From: Forficula auricularia
Taxonomy: Eukaryota > Arthropoda > Insecta > Dermaptera > Forficulidae
Assembly (NCBI GenBank): GCA_024734495.1
Contig: JALMQS010000075.1
Coordinates: forward strand, 2,596,935-2,660,934
DNA: 64,000 nucleotides
Direction: 5' to 3'
Shown: positions 55,570 through 64,000 of the stretch, in pieces
How positions within the stretch are numbered: the first letter of the stretch is position 1
How the letters are laid out: the number at the start of each line of letters is the position of its first letter
Translations under genes and position numbers: made by a program
The notes under the pieces: model-generated
The model's database searches: none
Seen by the model: only the letters and a program-made list of their open reading frames with translations
Told to the model about the DNA's origin: nothing

Positions 55570-55977
55570 AAAAACACTTTAGGTTCACAACTAATTAATA
55601 ATAAATTAGACAAAATTGACAAATTAGATAAATCAGGTGTATTTAAATTGACTTGTGATAATTGCGACGCAATCTACATAGGACAAACTGGACGCTCTTT
55701 TAGAACTCGCTACTCGGAACATGAAAGAAACTTTAATAGTTTTAACAGATCAGATGATATTCATATGGAATCTACTTCTACCTTCGCCAATCATCTACAT
55801 TTGAATAAACACACCTCTTCTATTAGCCACCTCGTTCCTTTACATTTCGAAAGAAAGGGCTTACGTTTAGATTTTTTAGAGTCAACGGAAATAAAATTAG
55901 CTCTCTCAAATAAAACGAATATACTAAATAATCAATTAGAAGTTAAGAAAAGTACAATCATTGATTACATTCTTTAA
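55570..55977 (+). CDS. Penelope-like element: GIY-YIG endonuclease domain (3' part)
   Basis: The frame is open from about 55580 ('LGSQLINNKLDKIDKL') and gives 'GVFKLTCDNCDAIYIGQTGR', a GIY-YIG nuclease start with the CxxC just before, then 'SFRTRYSEHERNF' (catalytic Arg and His/Glu region) and 'STFANHLHLNKH', ending 'IIDYIL' at 55977. This order (CxxC, GIY-YIG, 'TFANHL') is typical of the C-terminal nuclease of Penelope-like retroelements. The RT part is missing, so the copy is 5' truncated. No stop or frameshift in the retained part. The domain nicks target DNA to prime reverse transcription. Confidence 0.8.
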   Translation, partial: KNTLGSQLINNKLDKIDKLDKSGVFKLTCDNCDAIYIGQTGRSFRTRYSEHERNFNSFNRSDDIHMESTSTFANHLHLNKHTSSISHLVPLHFERKGLRLDFLESTEIKLALSNKTNILNNQLEVKKSTIIDYIL

Positions 55978-56198
55978 ATATTTGCAATCTTGTGTTCATT
56001 AATTCTTCCTCCCCCCCTACACCTACCTGAGTGTAGATCCTCATTTCTCAGAAGGCCATTCAAAATTAAACAAAATAGACTTCCTACCTTTCTCCCTCCA
56101 CTAATTTTAAATATTTACCCTTTTGTTATTTAAAAATAAATTTTACCATTGACTTGTATTAAATTCGACTTATCAAGATCAGTTACATTCTGTTGCTC

Positions 56199-56245
56199 CT
56201 GAAGATGGGTTAGTCACGCGAAATATATATATCGAGATTAAAGAC
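56199..56245 (+). ncRNA. Hammerhead-like motif downstream of the Penelope-like gene
   Basis: CTGAAGA (56199-56205), extra T, GGG...CGC (stem II weakened by one change), GAAA (56220-56223), TATATATATCGAG. It is the same text type as 48571 and lies ~220 bp after the GIY-YIG stop. Known Penelope-like elements carry hammerheads in their terminal repeats. Confidence 0.45.
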
Positions 56246-56446
56246 TCTACAAAAATAAATTAGTTTTATTTTTATATCTTAATGTGAAACCTACCAAGTA
56301 TTTTTTATCCAATAATTTTGAAAAGTTTCTATTTTGACGAGCTAGTTGTTGATTCACAAAGAGAAACAAAGAGGTTGTCCTCTGCTTGATGCAAATAAAC
56401 ATACACACATATATATATGAAATAAATATATATTATTTGTTTGTTT

Positions 56447-56485
56447 GAGACTATAGTTTCGAAGGTTTGTCCTTCATCATCAGTC
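56447..56485 (-). ncRNA. Intact hammerhead-ribozyme-like motif (left of pair)
   Basis: Minus strand: CTGATGA (56483-56477), extra T, stem II GAAGG-ACAAA-CCTTC, GAAAC (56460-56456), TATA, GTC (56451-56449), TC pairing with GA. Confidence 0.72.
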
Positions 56486-56583
56486 TTTTAATTATAAATA
56501 TTATTTTAGATGGGATCAGTATCGCAAAAAAATTTCAATATCCACGCGATACCATGAAAAATAATATTTATAATTAAAAAAAA

Positions 56584-56622
56584 AACTAGTGATGAAGCCC
56601 AAGCCTTCGAAACTATAGTCTC
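56584..56622 (+). ncRNA. Mutated hammerhead-like motif (right of pair)
   Basis: CTAGTGA where intact copies read CTGATGA; stem II partly paired (GAAG...CTTC); GAAAC, TATA and GTC (56618-56620) intact. The core change should abolish cleavage. Confidence 0.6.
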
Positions 56623-56739
56623 AATCAAATAAATAATATATATACATTTATACATATATCTATTTGATATATATCTATGTATGTTTATTTGCATCAAGCA
56701 GAGGACAACCTCTTTGTTTCTCTTTATGAAGAAAGAAAG

Positions 56740-57320
56740 TAGCAGATCTATTTTATATCAATTTTAATTACCTCAGGTTCACGATACCTTGCTTTTATAA
56801 TAAAATAATAAATAATTTTTATTTACGCTTTTAATCATTTAGTTAAAACTAATAATACGATAATATAGCTTTGCTTGCGCATTGGAAGATTACTAGTGGC
56901 GCATTTGATCATGCAATTTCTCAAGTACCTAAAGCCCATATTGCCGATTCTTTGGTTCTATTTCCCTTCATTACAAAGGTAGAAAAGTTCCTTGATTGTA
57001 TGGAGGACATGAACACGTATATGAAATCAACTCGTGTGGTCACCACACAACTTTCACATTTTCATTTATTTGAAATCATCGCGTCACTACTAATTTACAC
57101 CTACTTCCTTTATTTTCGTTTTTTATTTTATTTTCTCAAAAACGTCTTTAACGATTTTTTAAATTTGACACAACTAATAACTCATGACATTTGATAAATA
57201 CACTAATTTTTAAAAAAATTGTTAGAGTGGTCATTGAGAAAATCAAAAAACGAAAAATCTTTCATTTAAATGTCCACTTCCGGTTTTCCTATTTCAACTA
57301 AAAGCTTGGTGTACTCCTTC
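56740..57320. other. Unassigned; one domain-free open frame
   Basis: The frame at 56871-57194 (107 aa) has a hydrophobic C-terminal half ('LLIYTYFLYFRFLFYFL') but no known motif. The start context is poor. Not called a gene. Confidence 0.3.
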
Positions 57321-57321
57321 T

Positions 57322-57440
57322 AGCCTATATCGAGCTTAAGTTTCGAATTTCGTAGCTCTGAGACTTATGGTTGTGAAACGCAGGGGCGGGGGTACATACG
57401 TACGCACTGACCAATGGATTTTTAGGCTCTTTTTGGCCCA
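57322..57440 (-). repeat. Dispersed repeat, inverse copy of 5868-5992
   Basis: 'ctagcctatatcgagcttaa', 'gctctgagactta' and 'accaatggattttt' are the inverse of the 5868-5992 text. Confidence 0.6.
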
Positions 57441-57997
57441 TGGGGACACCAATTTCAGGTTTTATGTCCTAAATCCGGTTTCCAACTATTAAGGGCATCG
57501 ATTCCTTTCACCTAGAAGTTACAAAATGAAATTAATCTCTGAGATACAAGCTCTAAAAGAGTCAGGACCCAGACTGGCCATCGCAAATTTCACCATTATA
57601 TTCTATAGAATACCAATGTGAAAGTAAAAATTGACACAACATGGTATGTAAAAGGTTGGCCACGCTGGTATAAACTTAGGTAATTAAATTCTTAGAACAT
57701 CTTCAATCACGATCCGGTAAGGAAATAATGGGGTAGTAAGGGTGGAGAGAATCACCCTGTATAAACAACGTAAACAGAGTATAAATCTGGTGAAAGTAAA
57801 AATAAATAATGATGAGATACATCCATTTGTGAGAAAGTACATTAACGGTCTATTTATTAATCCGGCATCGCATTTGGCTTGATATTGGGCGAGTGGAAAG
57901 TGAAGTGGCCACAAATGCGAGGGACATCAAAAGCCAATTGAAGGCAGATGGACCAAGCACCGCTTTTAATTTATGCAATTAGCCAAGTCGTGCTCTA

Positions 57998-58492
57998 TAG
58001 CCAAACAATCCATTTCAAACAAGATTGTCGTCTTCTTTTACAATGCTTGGTCATTGTGTATTCCTATTGATTCATTGAATTTCGGCAATTTTGTTTAGCT
58101 GTCGGGGCTCTCGTATGTGTAATTCCATTTGAGTTTTAGCCCATAAATAATCAAAGTGAAAATGATAAAAAGCACCTACCATAAGTGCGAAATTTCTTGA
58201 ATATATTTATTAATTACACGTAAACTTGTTGGCAGATCATTTTTGTTTAATTTTGAATACAACTAGTTTGAGGAAAATCGTTACCAATGTCGTTCGTGAA
58301 TGAACACAATTAACTCATCCATTAGTTTTAATTAAACAATGAAACCATGTCGAACCCATTTTAAAATAAGATTGCTGTTTTCTTTTACAATGTGTTTGGT
58401 CATTGTGTATTCCTATTGATTCATTGAGTGTTGGGAATTTCGTTTAGCTGTCGAGACTATCGTGTCTGTAATAGCATTTGAATTTTAGCCGT
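57998..58492. repeat. Direct repeat: two ~145 bp units, 345 bp apart
   Basis: Units 57998-58142 and 58345-58492 share 'ggtcattgtgtattcctatt', 'gattcattga', 'gtttagctgtcg' and 'tttagcc', at about 80-85% by eye. Neither end looks like an LTR. Surroundings are unique in this window. Confidence 0.65.
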
Positions 58493-58494
58493 CC

Positions 58495-59225
58495 TTTAAT
58501 CATAACGAAGTTAAAGTAATAAAAGCGTCGTTTAATATAAATTAATACATCTCTCTTTAAATATTGATGTTAGTCAGTTTGATTTAAAAATCTAAAAGAG
58601 AATTCGAATAAAGAAGGAGTCTGAATTGTTTTGAGTAAACATTTATTAACGAATGAAATAAAATGAATTTCACAATCAATTTTGAAATTACATTGGTTTG
58701 CGACTTACCGCTGTGGAGATTTTTTGGCTACATGATCTAATAACACTGCTCGACAAAAATTTGTATCCGTCACCGTAACAATGGATTCCAGTAGAGTTTT
58801 ATACGCTGATTATTTATCATGCTTTGTAAAATAAATAAATAAATAAATTTATCATGCGATTTCCCGATTCTTTAAAAGAGGTCAGAGTTTTGAGATAGTA
58901 TCTGTCAAAACGACGAAAAAGACTATTTTGACCTATATTCGAGTCCTATTAGATATTAAAACAGCAATATTTGAAATCAAAATATTTTGTTGACTTAATA
59001 GAAAACATTTTCAAATTACCACTTAAATTTACCTGAATTAGAACTCGAGTTATAACTAAACAACTAAAACTACGTAATTATAAAGTGTAATAAACATAGA
59101 TAAAAACTTATGGTCTTAATTTTTTAGTTATAACTCAAGTTCTAATTGAGCTAAAAACAAGTGGTAATTTGAAAATCAAAGAGGAAGCTGTTTTCTACTA
59201 CAACAACAAAATATTTTGATTTCAA
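58495..59225. other. No gene seen; inverted block
   Basis: 59005-59060 ('caaattaccactt', 'gagttataactaa') is the approximate inverse of 59130-59175, and 'aaatatttgatttcaa' recurs. Possibly a small hairpin MITE. Confidence 0.35.
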
Positions 59226-59230
59226 ATATT

Positions 59231-59608
59231 TAATTGAAAAGTTTTTGTTTTGCCGAGAGTAGCAGAGTTGTTGATTCACAAAGAGAAACAAAGAGGTTGT
59301 CCTCTGCTTGATGCAAATAAACATACACACATATATATCGAGATGATATATCTGTATATATGGTATATATTATTTATTTGTTTGAGACTATAGTTTCGAA
59401 GACTTGGTCTTCATCATCAGTCTATAAACCCCTTCTTTTTCTATATTTAGTAATTTGTCTTTTTTATTTGAACCTAAATCTTTTCCTAGAGTAATTGGAG
59501 TTTTGAATACTGTGTTGAACCCTATATATACAGATATATCATCTCGATATATATGTGTGTATGATTATTTGCATCAAGCAGAGGACAACCTCTTTGTTTC
59601 TCTTTGTA
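59231..59608. repeat. Family T copy with minus-strand hammerhead and distant right arm
   Basis: Left arm TTGAAAAGTTTTTGTTTTGC through 'gatgcaaataaacatacaca', 'gagatgatatatctgtatat'. Right arm 59526-59608 is its inverse ('acagatatatcatctcgata', 'atcaagcagaggacaacctc'). The ~100 bp between the motif and the right arm is unrelated to other copies. Confidence 0.8.
59384..59422 (-). ncRNA. Intact hammerhead-ribozyme-like motif (subfamily A)
   Basis: Minus strand: CTGATGA (59420-59414), extra T, stem II GAAGAC-CAA-GTCTTC, GAAAC (59397-59393), TATA, GTC (59388-59386). Same stem II as 24246-24284. Confidence 0.75.
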
Positions 59609-59689
59609 TTTCAAATATTGATGTTTAATATCTAATGGGATTCGAAAATAGGTCAAAATGGCAATTTTCGTCGGTATTTTTTTTTTTTA

Positions 59690-60239
59690 TAAAAATTAAT
59701 TTTATTTTTCTTTTTTAGTGATGTTATTAATAGTGACTTAATATATAATAACTTGAATGCATCTCGTAAGACAAAGCGTCGGGCGAATCAGAAAATGATA
59801 ATAAAATTCAATTCATAAATATTGAAATTCTCTCGAAACGTTTGCGGGTTTCAAATGAATGTTTTAAGATTTTTTTTTATAAAAGATTTTATTTATTATA
59901 ATTTCGATTATTTGCTCATAAGAATGGCAGATTTACGTTATTTCGTCATTGATCATATCATCAGAACTTGACCAAATTAATATGGGGCCACCCCTAAGGT
60001 AGCCCCTTTCCAATAAAAAAGAATAATCGAAATCGGTCCATAAACAAAGAAGTTATGACTAAACAAACATGACGAAAAAGGTCCAATAACAATGAAAAAA
60101 GAGGGGACCAATTGGAAACTAGACTGAACCCAATCCTAAAAAAATCATCAAAATCGGTTCACAATTGCCGAAGATATCAGGTAACATAGACACAAAAAAA
60201 TTCAGTCGAATTGATAACCTCCTTTTTTGAAGCCGGTTT
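59690..60239. mobile_element. AACCGACTTC-type element, no foldback
   Basis: Contains 'tagtgatgttattaatagtg', 'gaacttgaccaaattaatat', 'atcaaaatcggttcacaatt' and ends 'ttttttgaagccggtt'. The 59770-59950 stretch is shared with the inverse of 15490-15660 ('aaattctttt'-type text, 'cttacgagatg'), showing a longer form of the family. Confidence 0.65.
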
Positions 60240-60244
60240 AAAAT

Positions 60245-61175
60245 TAACTTTTATAGTTTTGGAGATAAAAAACTAAAAATTGAACCTCCCGAAAGTGAAT
60301 CCAATATTTTAACTTTCATTCTTACCTATGTAAGTAAAAGTAAAATCGTATTTCACATGCAATGGATGAATATTCATTGCAAAATTAATTTTAATCTGTT
60401 TCATCTTATTATCTTTTAGGCTTTACCCATTTTCATTTACTATATCCAGTATTGAAAAGTAATGTATTAGTGCAGAAAAAGCCGACCTCTGACGTCACGC
60501 CATTGATTCTCGTTTCAGCTATTACTTTTTATTTTTCAATATTTTTCGGAACAATAACATATGCATTGAATATTTTTAAATAAACTATCGATAAGTATTA
60601 AAATTTTTAAATTTAAATTTTATGAACAGACAGTCTGTCTTCGATGAGCATAGAGAATAGTAATTTCACATTTTATTATCATTCAGCTATGCTTCATCTC
60701 TACGTAAAATAGATACAATGTATTTTATGTCTCTAAAAGAAAAAAATCTGAGAGGTTCTTATTATCTCTATACATAAAATCTAATTTGAACATTTTATTT
60801 AAAATTACCACTATAAAATTCTTGACACTCAAATTGAGTAAAATTATTTTTGAAATTCTAATATTTACTGTTGCTGGGGTAAAGAAAGGGTTTCAGAAAA
60901 TATGATAAATATATTGTGCTATTTTAGATTTATGAAGATTATAATAAAAAAAAAAAAGAAATCCAATTTCGATCCATAGTTGACATATGCTTGTAGTAAA
61001 TTTTATAGTTTTATTATCATATATTATTATTGGCATAGGCAGTTTATTTTAAATATGACCATAACGCTGAAATTTCCGTATGTTTAATTAAAAAATAGTA
61101 TGCTACACTAATCGAATTTCCCTTACCTAGCATTAATTACCAACCAAAGTTAAAAATAAAATTATAAATTAAATA
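60245..61175. other. No gene seen
   Basis: AT-rich. 'ctgacgtcacgccattgatt' at 60490-60510 is GC-richer but alone. Confidence 0.45.
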
Positions 61176-61179
61176 AAAA

Positions 61180-62280
61180 TAAACTGCAACGGATCGTTGC
61201 TAAACTTTATCCAAATTCACTTGAAATATTAATATGTTTATTCCGTTATTATTAATCAGATATCACTTCCAATTTGCAGTTCATGTTGACATAAAACTCA
61301 AAAATAGCGATCGATTCTCATCTAACAGTAGCGGAATAACGCTTATTGGATTCCATTTTTGATGTTTTGACTATTAATGGCAACCTCTACTTGATAACGT
61401 GGAAGAATCGACTTAAAATCAAAGTTGAGTTGTTTACCAAAAAAGAATTTAGTCTTTTTTGATTTTAAGTCGATTCTTCCACGTTATCAGTATAGATTGC
61501 CATTAATAGTCAAACATCAAAAATGGAATCCAATAAGGTTATTCCTCTAGTATTAGATAAGAATCGATCGTTATTTTTTATTTTAAGCCGATTCCTCCAT
61601 GTCTTCAGCCAATGGCTACCAATATTAATCGAAACGTCAAAAACCTAATGTAGAATTGTTATTCCTCATGTATTAGATGAGAATCGATCACTATTTTTGA
61701 TTTTAACTCGATTCCTCCATGTCTTCAGCAATGGTTACCAATAAAAACCGAAACGTCAAAAATCCAATATAGAATGGTTATTCCTCAAGTACTAGATGAG
61801 AATCAATCACTATTTTTTATTTTAAATTGATTCCTCTATGTCTTCAGCAATGGTTACAAATAAAAACCGAAACGTCAAAAATCCAATATAGAATGATTGT
61901 TCCTCAAGTACTAGATGATAATCAATCGCTATTTTTAATTTTAAATCCATTCCTCTATGTCTTCAGCAATGGTTACCAATAAAAACCGAAACGTCAAAAA
62001 TCCAATAAAGAATTGTTATTCCTCAAGTATTACATCAGAATCAATCGCTATTTTTTATTTTAAGTCGATTCCTCTATGTCTTCAGCAATGGTTACCAATA
62101 AAAACCGAAACGTCAAAAATTCAATATAGAATGGTTATTCCTCAAGTATTAGATCATTGTATTAGAGCATTTTGTTAAAAGAATGGTAGGTTTTAAATTT
62201 CATTTTAATCGGTGCAAAGTTGTGGAAAAAATCGTGGACGCTTCGCATTGGATAAAGTAAAAAGTAGATTTATATAGATG
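61180..62280. mobile_element. Helitron-derived segment with inverted junction
   Basis: 61180-61435 repeats 51780-52150 of the Helitron in the same orientation ('ctgcaacggatcgttgctaa', 'cagatatcacttccaatttg'). Near 61436-61455 the sequence turns back and the internal repeat continues in reverse orientation to ~62160. 62160-62280 reversed starts 'tctatataaatc', resembling a Helitron 5' end. No CTAG terminus was found. Confidence 0.6.
61440..62160 (-). repeat. Minisatellite, ~6 units of ~120 bp
   Basis: Units share 'attcctcaagta(c/t)tagat', 'gattcctctatgtcttcagc' and 'ataaaaaccgaaacgtcaaa', beginning near 61550, 61665, 61785, 61905, 62025 and 62145. The same unit occurs twice within the Helitron at 51930-52140, in the opposite orientation. 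Confidence 0.8.
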
Positions 62281-62284
62281 CATT

Positions 62285-62795
62285 TTCTATTTGAGATATG
62301 CTTATTAAAAATATGAAGTATCAGGGATCTGAGCTTATGGTCTTTAGGTCACTAATAAAACTTGAACTGAATTATCACTTAATTTAACATCAAACCAACT
62401 TTTAATGTAAATTGAGTTTCACCATTGATACTTAAAGGGAAAATCATCGCTTAGTCTTACTTAAATTTTATTCGATAATTTACCTTAAAAGTTGGTTTGA
62501 GATTAATTTAATTGATAAGTTTTGTTGGAGAAAGTGGGTATAAATCTTTTCAAAAAAATAACTTTTCTCCCAGACCCAATACAATTAAAGTAAAAAAATG
62601 TAGACAACAAAGATCATGGGATTTCTATGTGAAATTTGAAAATTATAAACAAAACAAATAAAAAATATTTAGAGATATTTTTTATTACTTTTTCGGGATA
62701 TTTTCCGCCTATAACTCATTTAAGATTCAAAATCTATTTTATTTAATTTTTACAACTACAGAATAACAAACAGATGAACAGAAGGAAAGACAGAT
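62285..62795. other. No feature recognised
   Basis: AT-rich DNA with a loose inverted block ('aaaccaacttttaatgtaaa' / 'taccttaaaagttggtttga'). Confidence 0.4.
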
Positions 62796-62799
62796 TAAT

Positions 62800-62860
62800 A
62801 TAATTGAAAAGTTTTTGCATCAAGCAGAGGACAACCTCTTTGTTTCTCTTTGTGAACAGA
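62800..62860. repeat. Family T, minimal remnant
   Basis: 'aattgaaaagtttttgcatc' joins the left end directly to the right arm 'aagcagaggacaacctcttt', an extreme centre deletion. Confidence 0.65.
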
Positions 62861-63169
62861 TTAATATATTTGGGGTCATTTTTTTTAAACAACACAAGAT
62901 GATGTTCGTCTGTATAAGAGCATTGTAGCTTGTAAATTAAATAAAACACCAACTTGAAATTTATATGTTATGTGATTTTATTTTTCCCGAAATCAATAAT
63001 CATATTAAAATATTAATCAAATAATTATTTGAGGTAGGGTCGAAATTTTTCAAGATTAAAAAAAAATTGAGATAGTCACTCAGCAAACGAATTTATTGAG
63101 TGACCAGCTAACTAGTGCACACACAAAACAAATTTACTTACATCCAATCGGGTATTTCAACCCACGAGA

Positions 63170-63260
63170 AATAACTTATAGAATATTTGTAATTTAAAAG
63201 ACTGTTAATGAAGATCATACCTTTGAAAGTATAGTCTCTAACAAATAAATTATATATTAC
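63170..63260. repeat. Family T remnant with worn hammerhead side
   Basis: 'aaaagactgttaatgaagat' and 'ctttgaaagtatagtctcta' are the mutated motif (CTGTTAA for CTGATGA, GAAAG for GAAAC), followed by 'acaaataaattatata'. Confidence 0.5.
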
Positions 63261-63335
63261 TCTATATTCTTTAAAACTACTATGCTCCTCCTCAATCAGC
63301 TTAGAAAACAGGAAGTTGCTATTGAAGACATATGT

Positions 63336-63435
63336 NNNNNNNNNNNNNNNNNNNNNNNNNNNNNNNNNNNNNNNNNNNNNNNNNNNNNNNNNNNNNNNNN
63401 NNNNNNNNNNNNNNNNNNNNNNNNNNNNNNNNNNN
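63336..63435. other. Assembly gap, 100 N
   Basis: Exactly 100 N, the usual placeholder for a join of unknown size. Sequence on the two sides need not be adjacent in the genome. Confidence 0.98.
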
Positions 63436-64000
63436 GTATGCCCCGTTCAATTCTTACGTGTTACTCCGTTTTGCCGCCAATCAGTGGAGAAATATTTGTC
63501 TAAATTTCAAAAAAAAATCCTAAGAAAACCCATATGGGGAAACAACTACCTTAATTATTATAAAAGTAATATTTCTTTTATAAAATGAATTTTTCTATTA
63601 AATTATGGAAGGCCACCTACATAGAGAAGGGTCTCCTTTCCCTGGGCGGTTGCCCTTCCTTAAAGTCCTAGCTTGTGACTCTAATCATTTGATAAAATCA
63701 ATGAAAAAAAGACAATCATAATTTATTTTCGAGTAAATTCATCAGAACATTGTTTCTAATCAATCATAAACAGATCTTTTCAAAAAAAAGGTTGAAAAAA
63801 GTGTAGGTAGATACTAAATCTTTGTTTATTTAGGAAACAAGTTTTTGCAAAACAATTTTCTCAAATCAAATTCTTGTTGAAATAAGAAATCTAAAATTCC
63901 AAATTGCATACATTTTTTTTACTTTTGTTAACGTTGTCTGTCAATTTTGTTTTTTTCCAAATGAAAATAAAAGATCTCTTATCGAATGCATCGAATTGGT
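63436..64000. other. Unassigned
   Basis: 63590-63690 is GC-richer ('gtctcctttccctgggcggt') and could be a LINE 3' end, but no partner is present. The rest is AT-rich with no supported gene. Confidence 0.3.

Larger units (their letters stand above)
56340..56735. repeat. Family T: most complete copy, palindrome with two opposed hammerheads
   Basis: Left arm 56344-56525 and right arm 56549-56730 are near-inverse over ~180 bp: 'cacaaagagaaacaaagagg', 'gtcctctgcttgatgcaaat', hammerhead, 'taattataaatattatttta', 'gatcagtatcgc'. The centre is ~23 bp. Each arm carries one hammerhead motif, read outwards on opposite strands. It lies just after the Penelope-like element and may be part of its terminus or a separate insertion. 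Confidence 0.85.

Noticed and set aside
61540..62160. Minisatellite units contain CTGAAGA on one strand and CGAAACGTC on the other, as in hammerheads
   Set aside because: The two boxes are on opposite strands and no CUGANGA-stem-GAAA order exists on either strand, so no hammerhead can form from one unit or from the tandem array as I read it.
1..64000. CRISPR arrays, operons, bacterial genes, host protein-coding genes
   Set aside because: No regularly spaced direct repeats with unique spacers and no frame with a recognisable non-transposon domain; the window is eukaryotic repeat-rich DNA.

Overview
This is an AT-rich eukaryotic window made almost entirely of transposable elements and their decayed remains. 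It looks like arthropod DNA, most likely insect. The reasons are the mix of elements (a Ty3-type LTR retrotransposon, I/jockey- and CR1/jockey-like LINEs, a Penelope-like GIY-YIG element, hAT and mariner-like elements, a CTAG-ending Helitron) and several copies of a repeat starting AACCGACTTCAAAAAA, which I recall from many insect genomes. The species call is inference. I found no convincing host protein-coding gene, no functional tRNA or rRNA gene, and no bacterial-type features. A run of 100 N at 63336-63435 marks a scaffold join.

Layout. 0-5 kb: tandem repeats, a foldback repeat, a hAT element in a TA microsatellite, and an inverted pair of tRNA-derived SINE-like units. 5-12 kb: a SINE with clear A and B boxes, a hAT copy, a LINE fragment, a Helitron 3' end. 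12-18 kb: more foldback and hAT copies. 18-20 kb: a decayed I/jockey-type LINE with RT and C-terminal zinc knuckle. 20-30 kb: hAT and foldback MITEs and many copies of one palindromic repeat. 30.7-35.7 kb: a nearly complete 4.97 kb LTR retrotransposon on the minus strand. 36-45 kb: four TIR elements, several with target duplications, one keeping the end of a hAT transposase. 46 and 50.6 kb: two LINE 3' ends. 51.4-52.5 kb: a Helitron. 55.6-56.7 kb: a Penelope-like GIY-YIG gene followed by a palindrome. 61-62.3 kb: Helitron-derived DNA expanded into a minisatellite.

The most interesting system is the palindromic repeat family (called family T here; about 19 copies or fragments). In its fullest form (56340-56735) it is a ~390 bp near-perfect palindrome carrying two hammerhead-ribozyme-like motifs on opposite strands, pointing outwards. 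Five copies elsewhere keep the full core (CUGAUGA, stem II, GAAAC, UAUA loop, GUC) with compensatory changes in stem II, and all have one extra residue before stem II. Similar motifs flank the Penelope-like gene, consistent with the known association of hammerheads with Penelope-like elements.

The LTR retrotransposon has near-identical LTRs (one indel noticed), a purine tract, and no tRNA-type primer site. Instead, 13 nt just inside the 5' LTR are perfectly complementary to 13 nt within the LTR, as in self-priming Tf1/sushi elements. Gag and protease-pol are in different frames, joined by a canonical A_AAA_AAC slippery heptamer. Its three other frame breaks all lie in poly-A runs.
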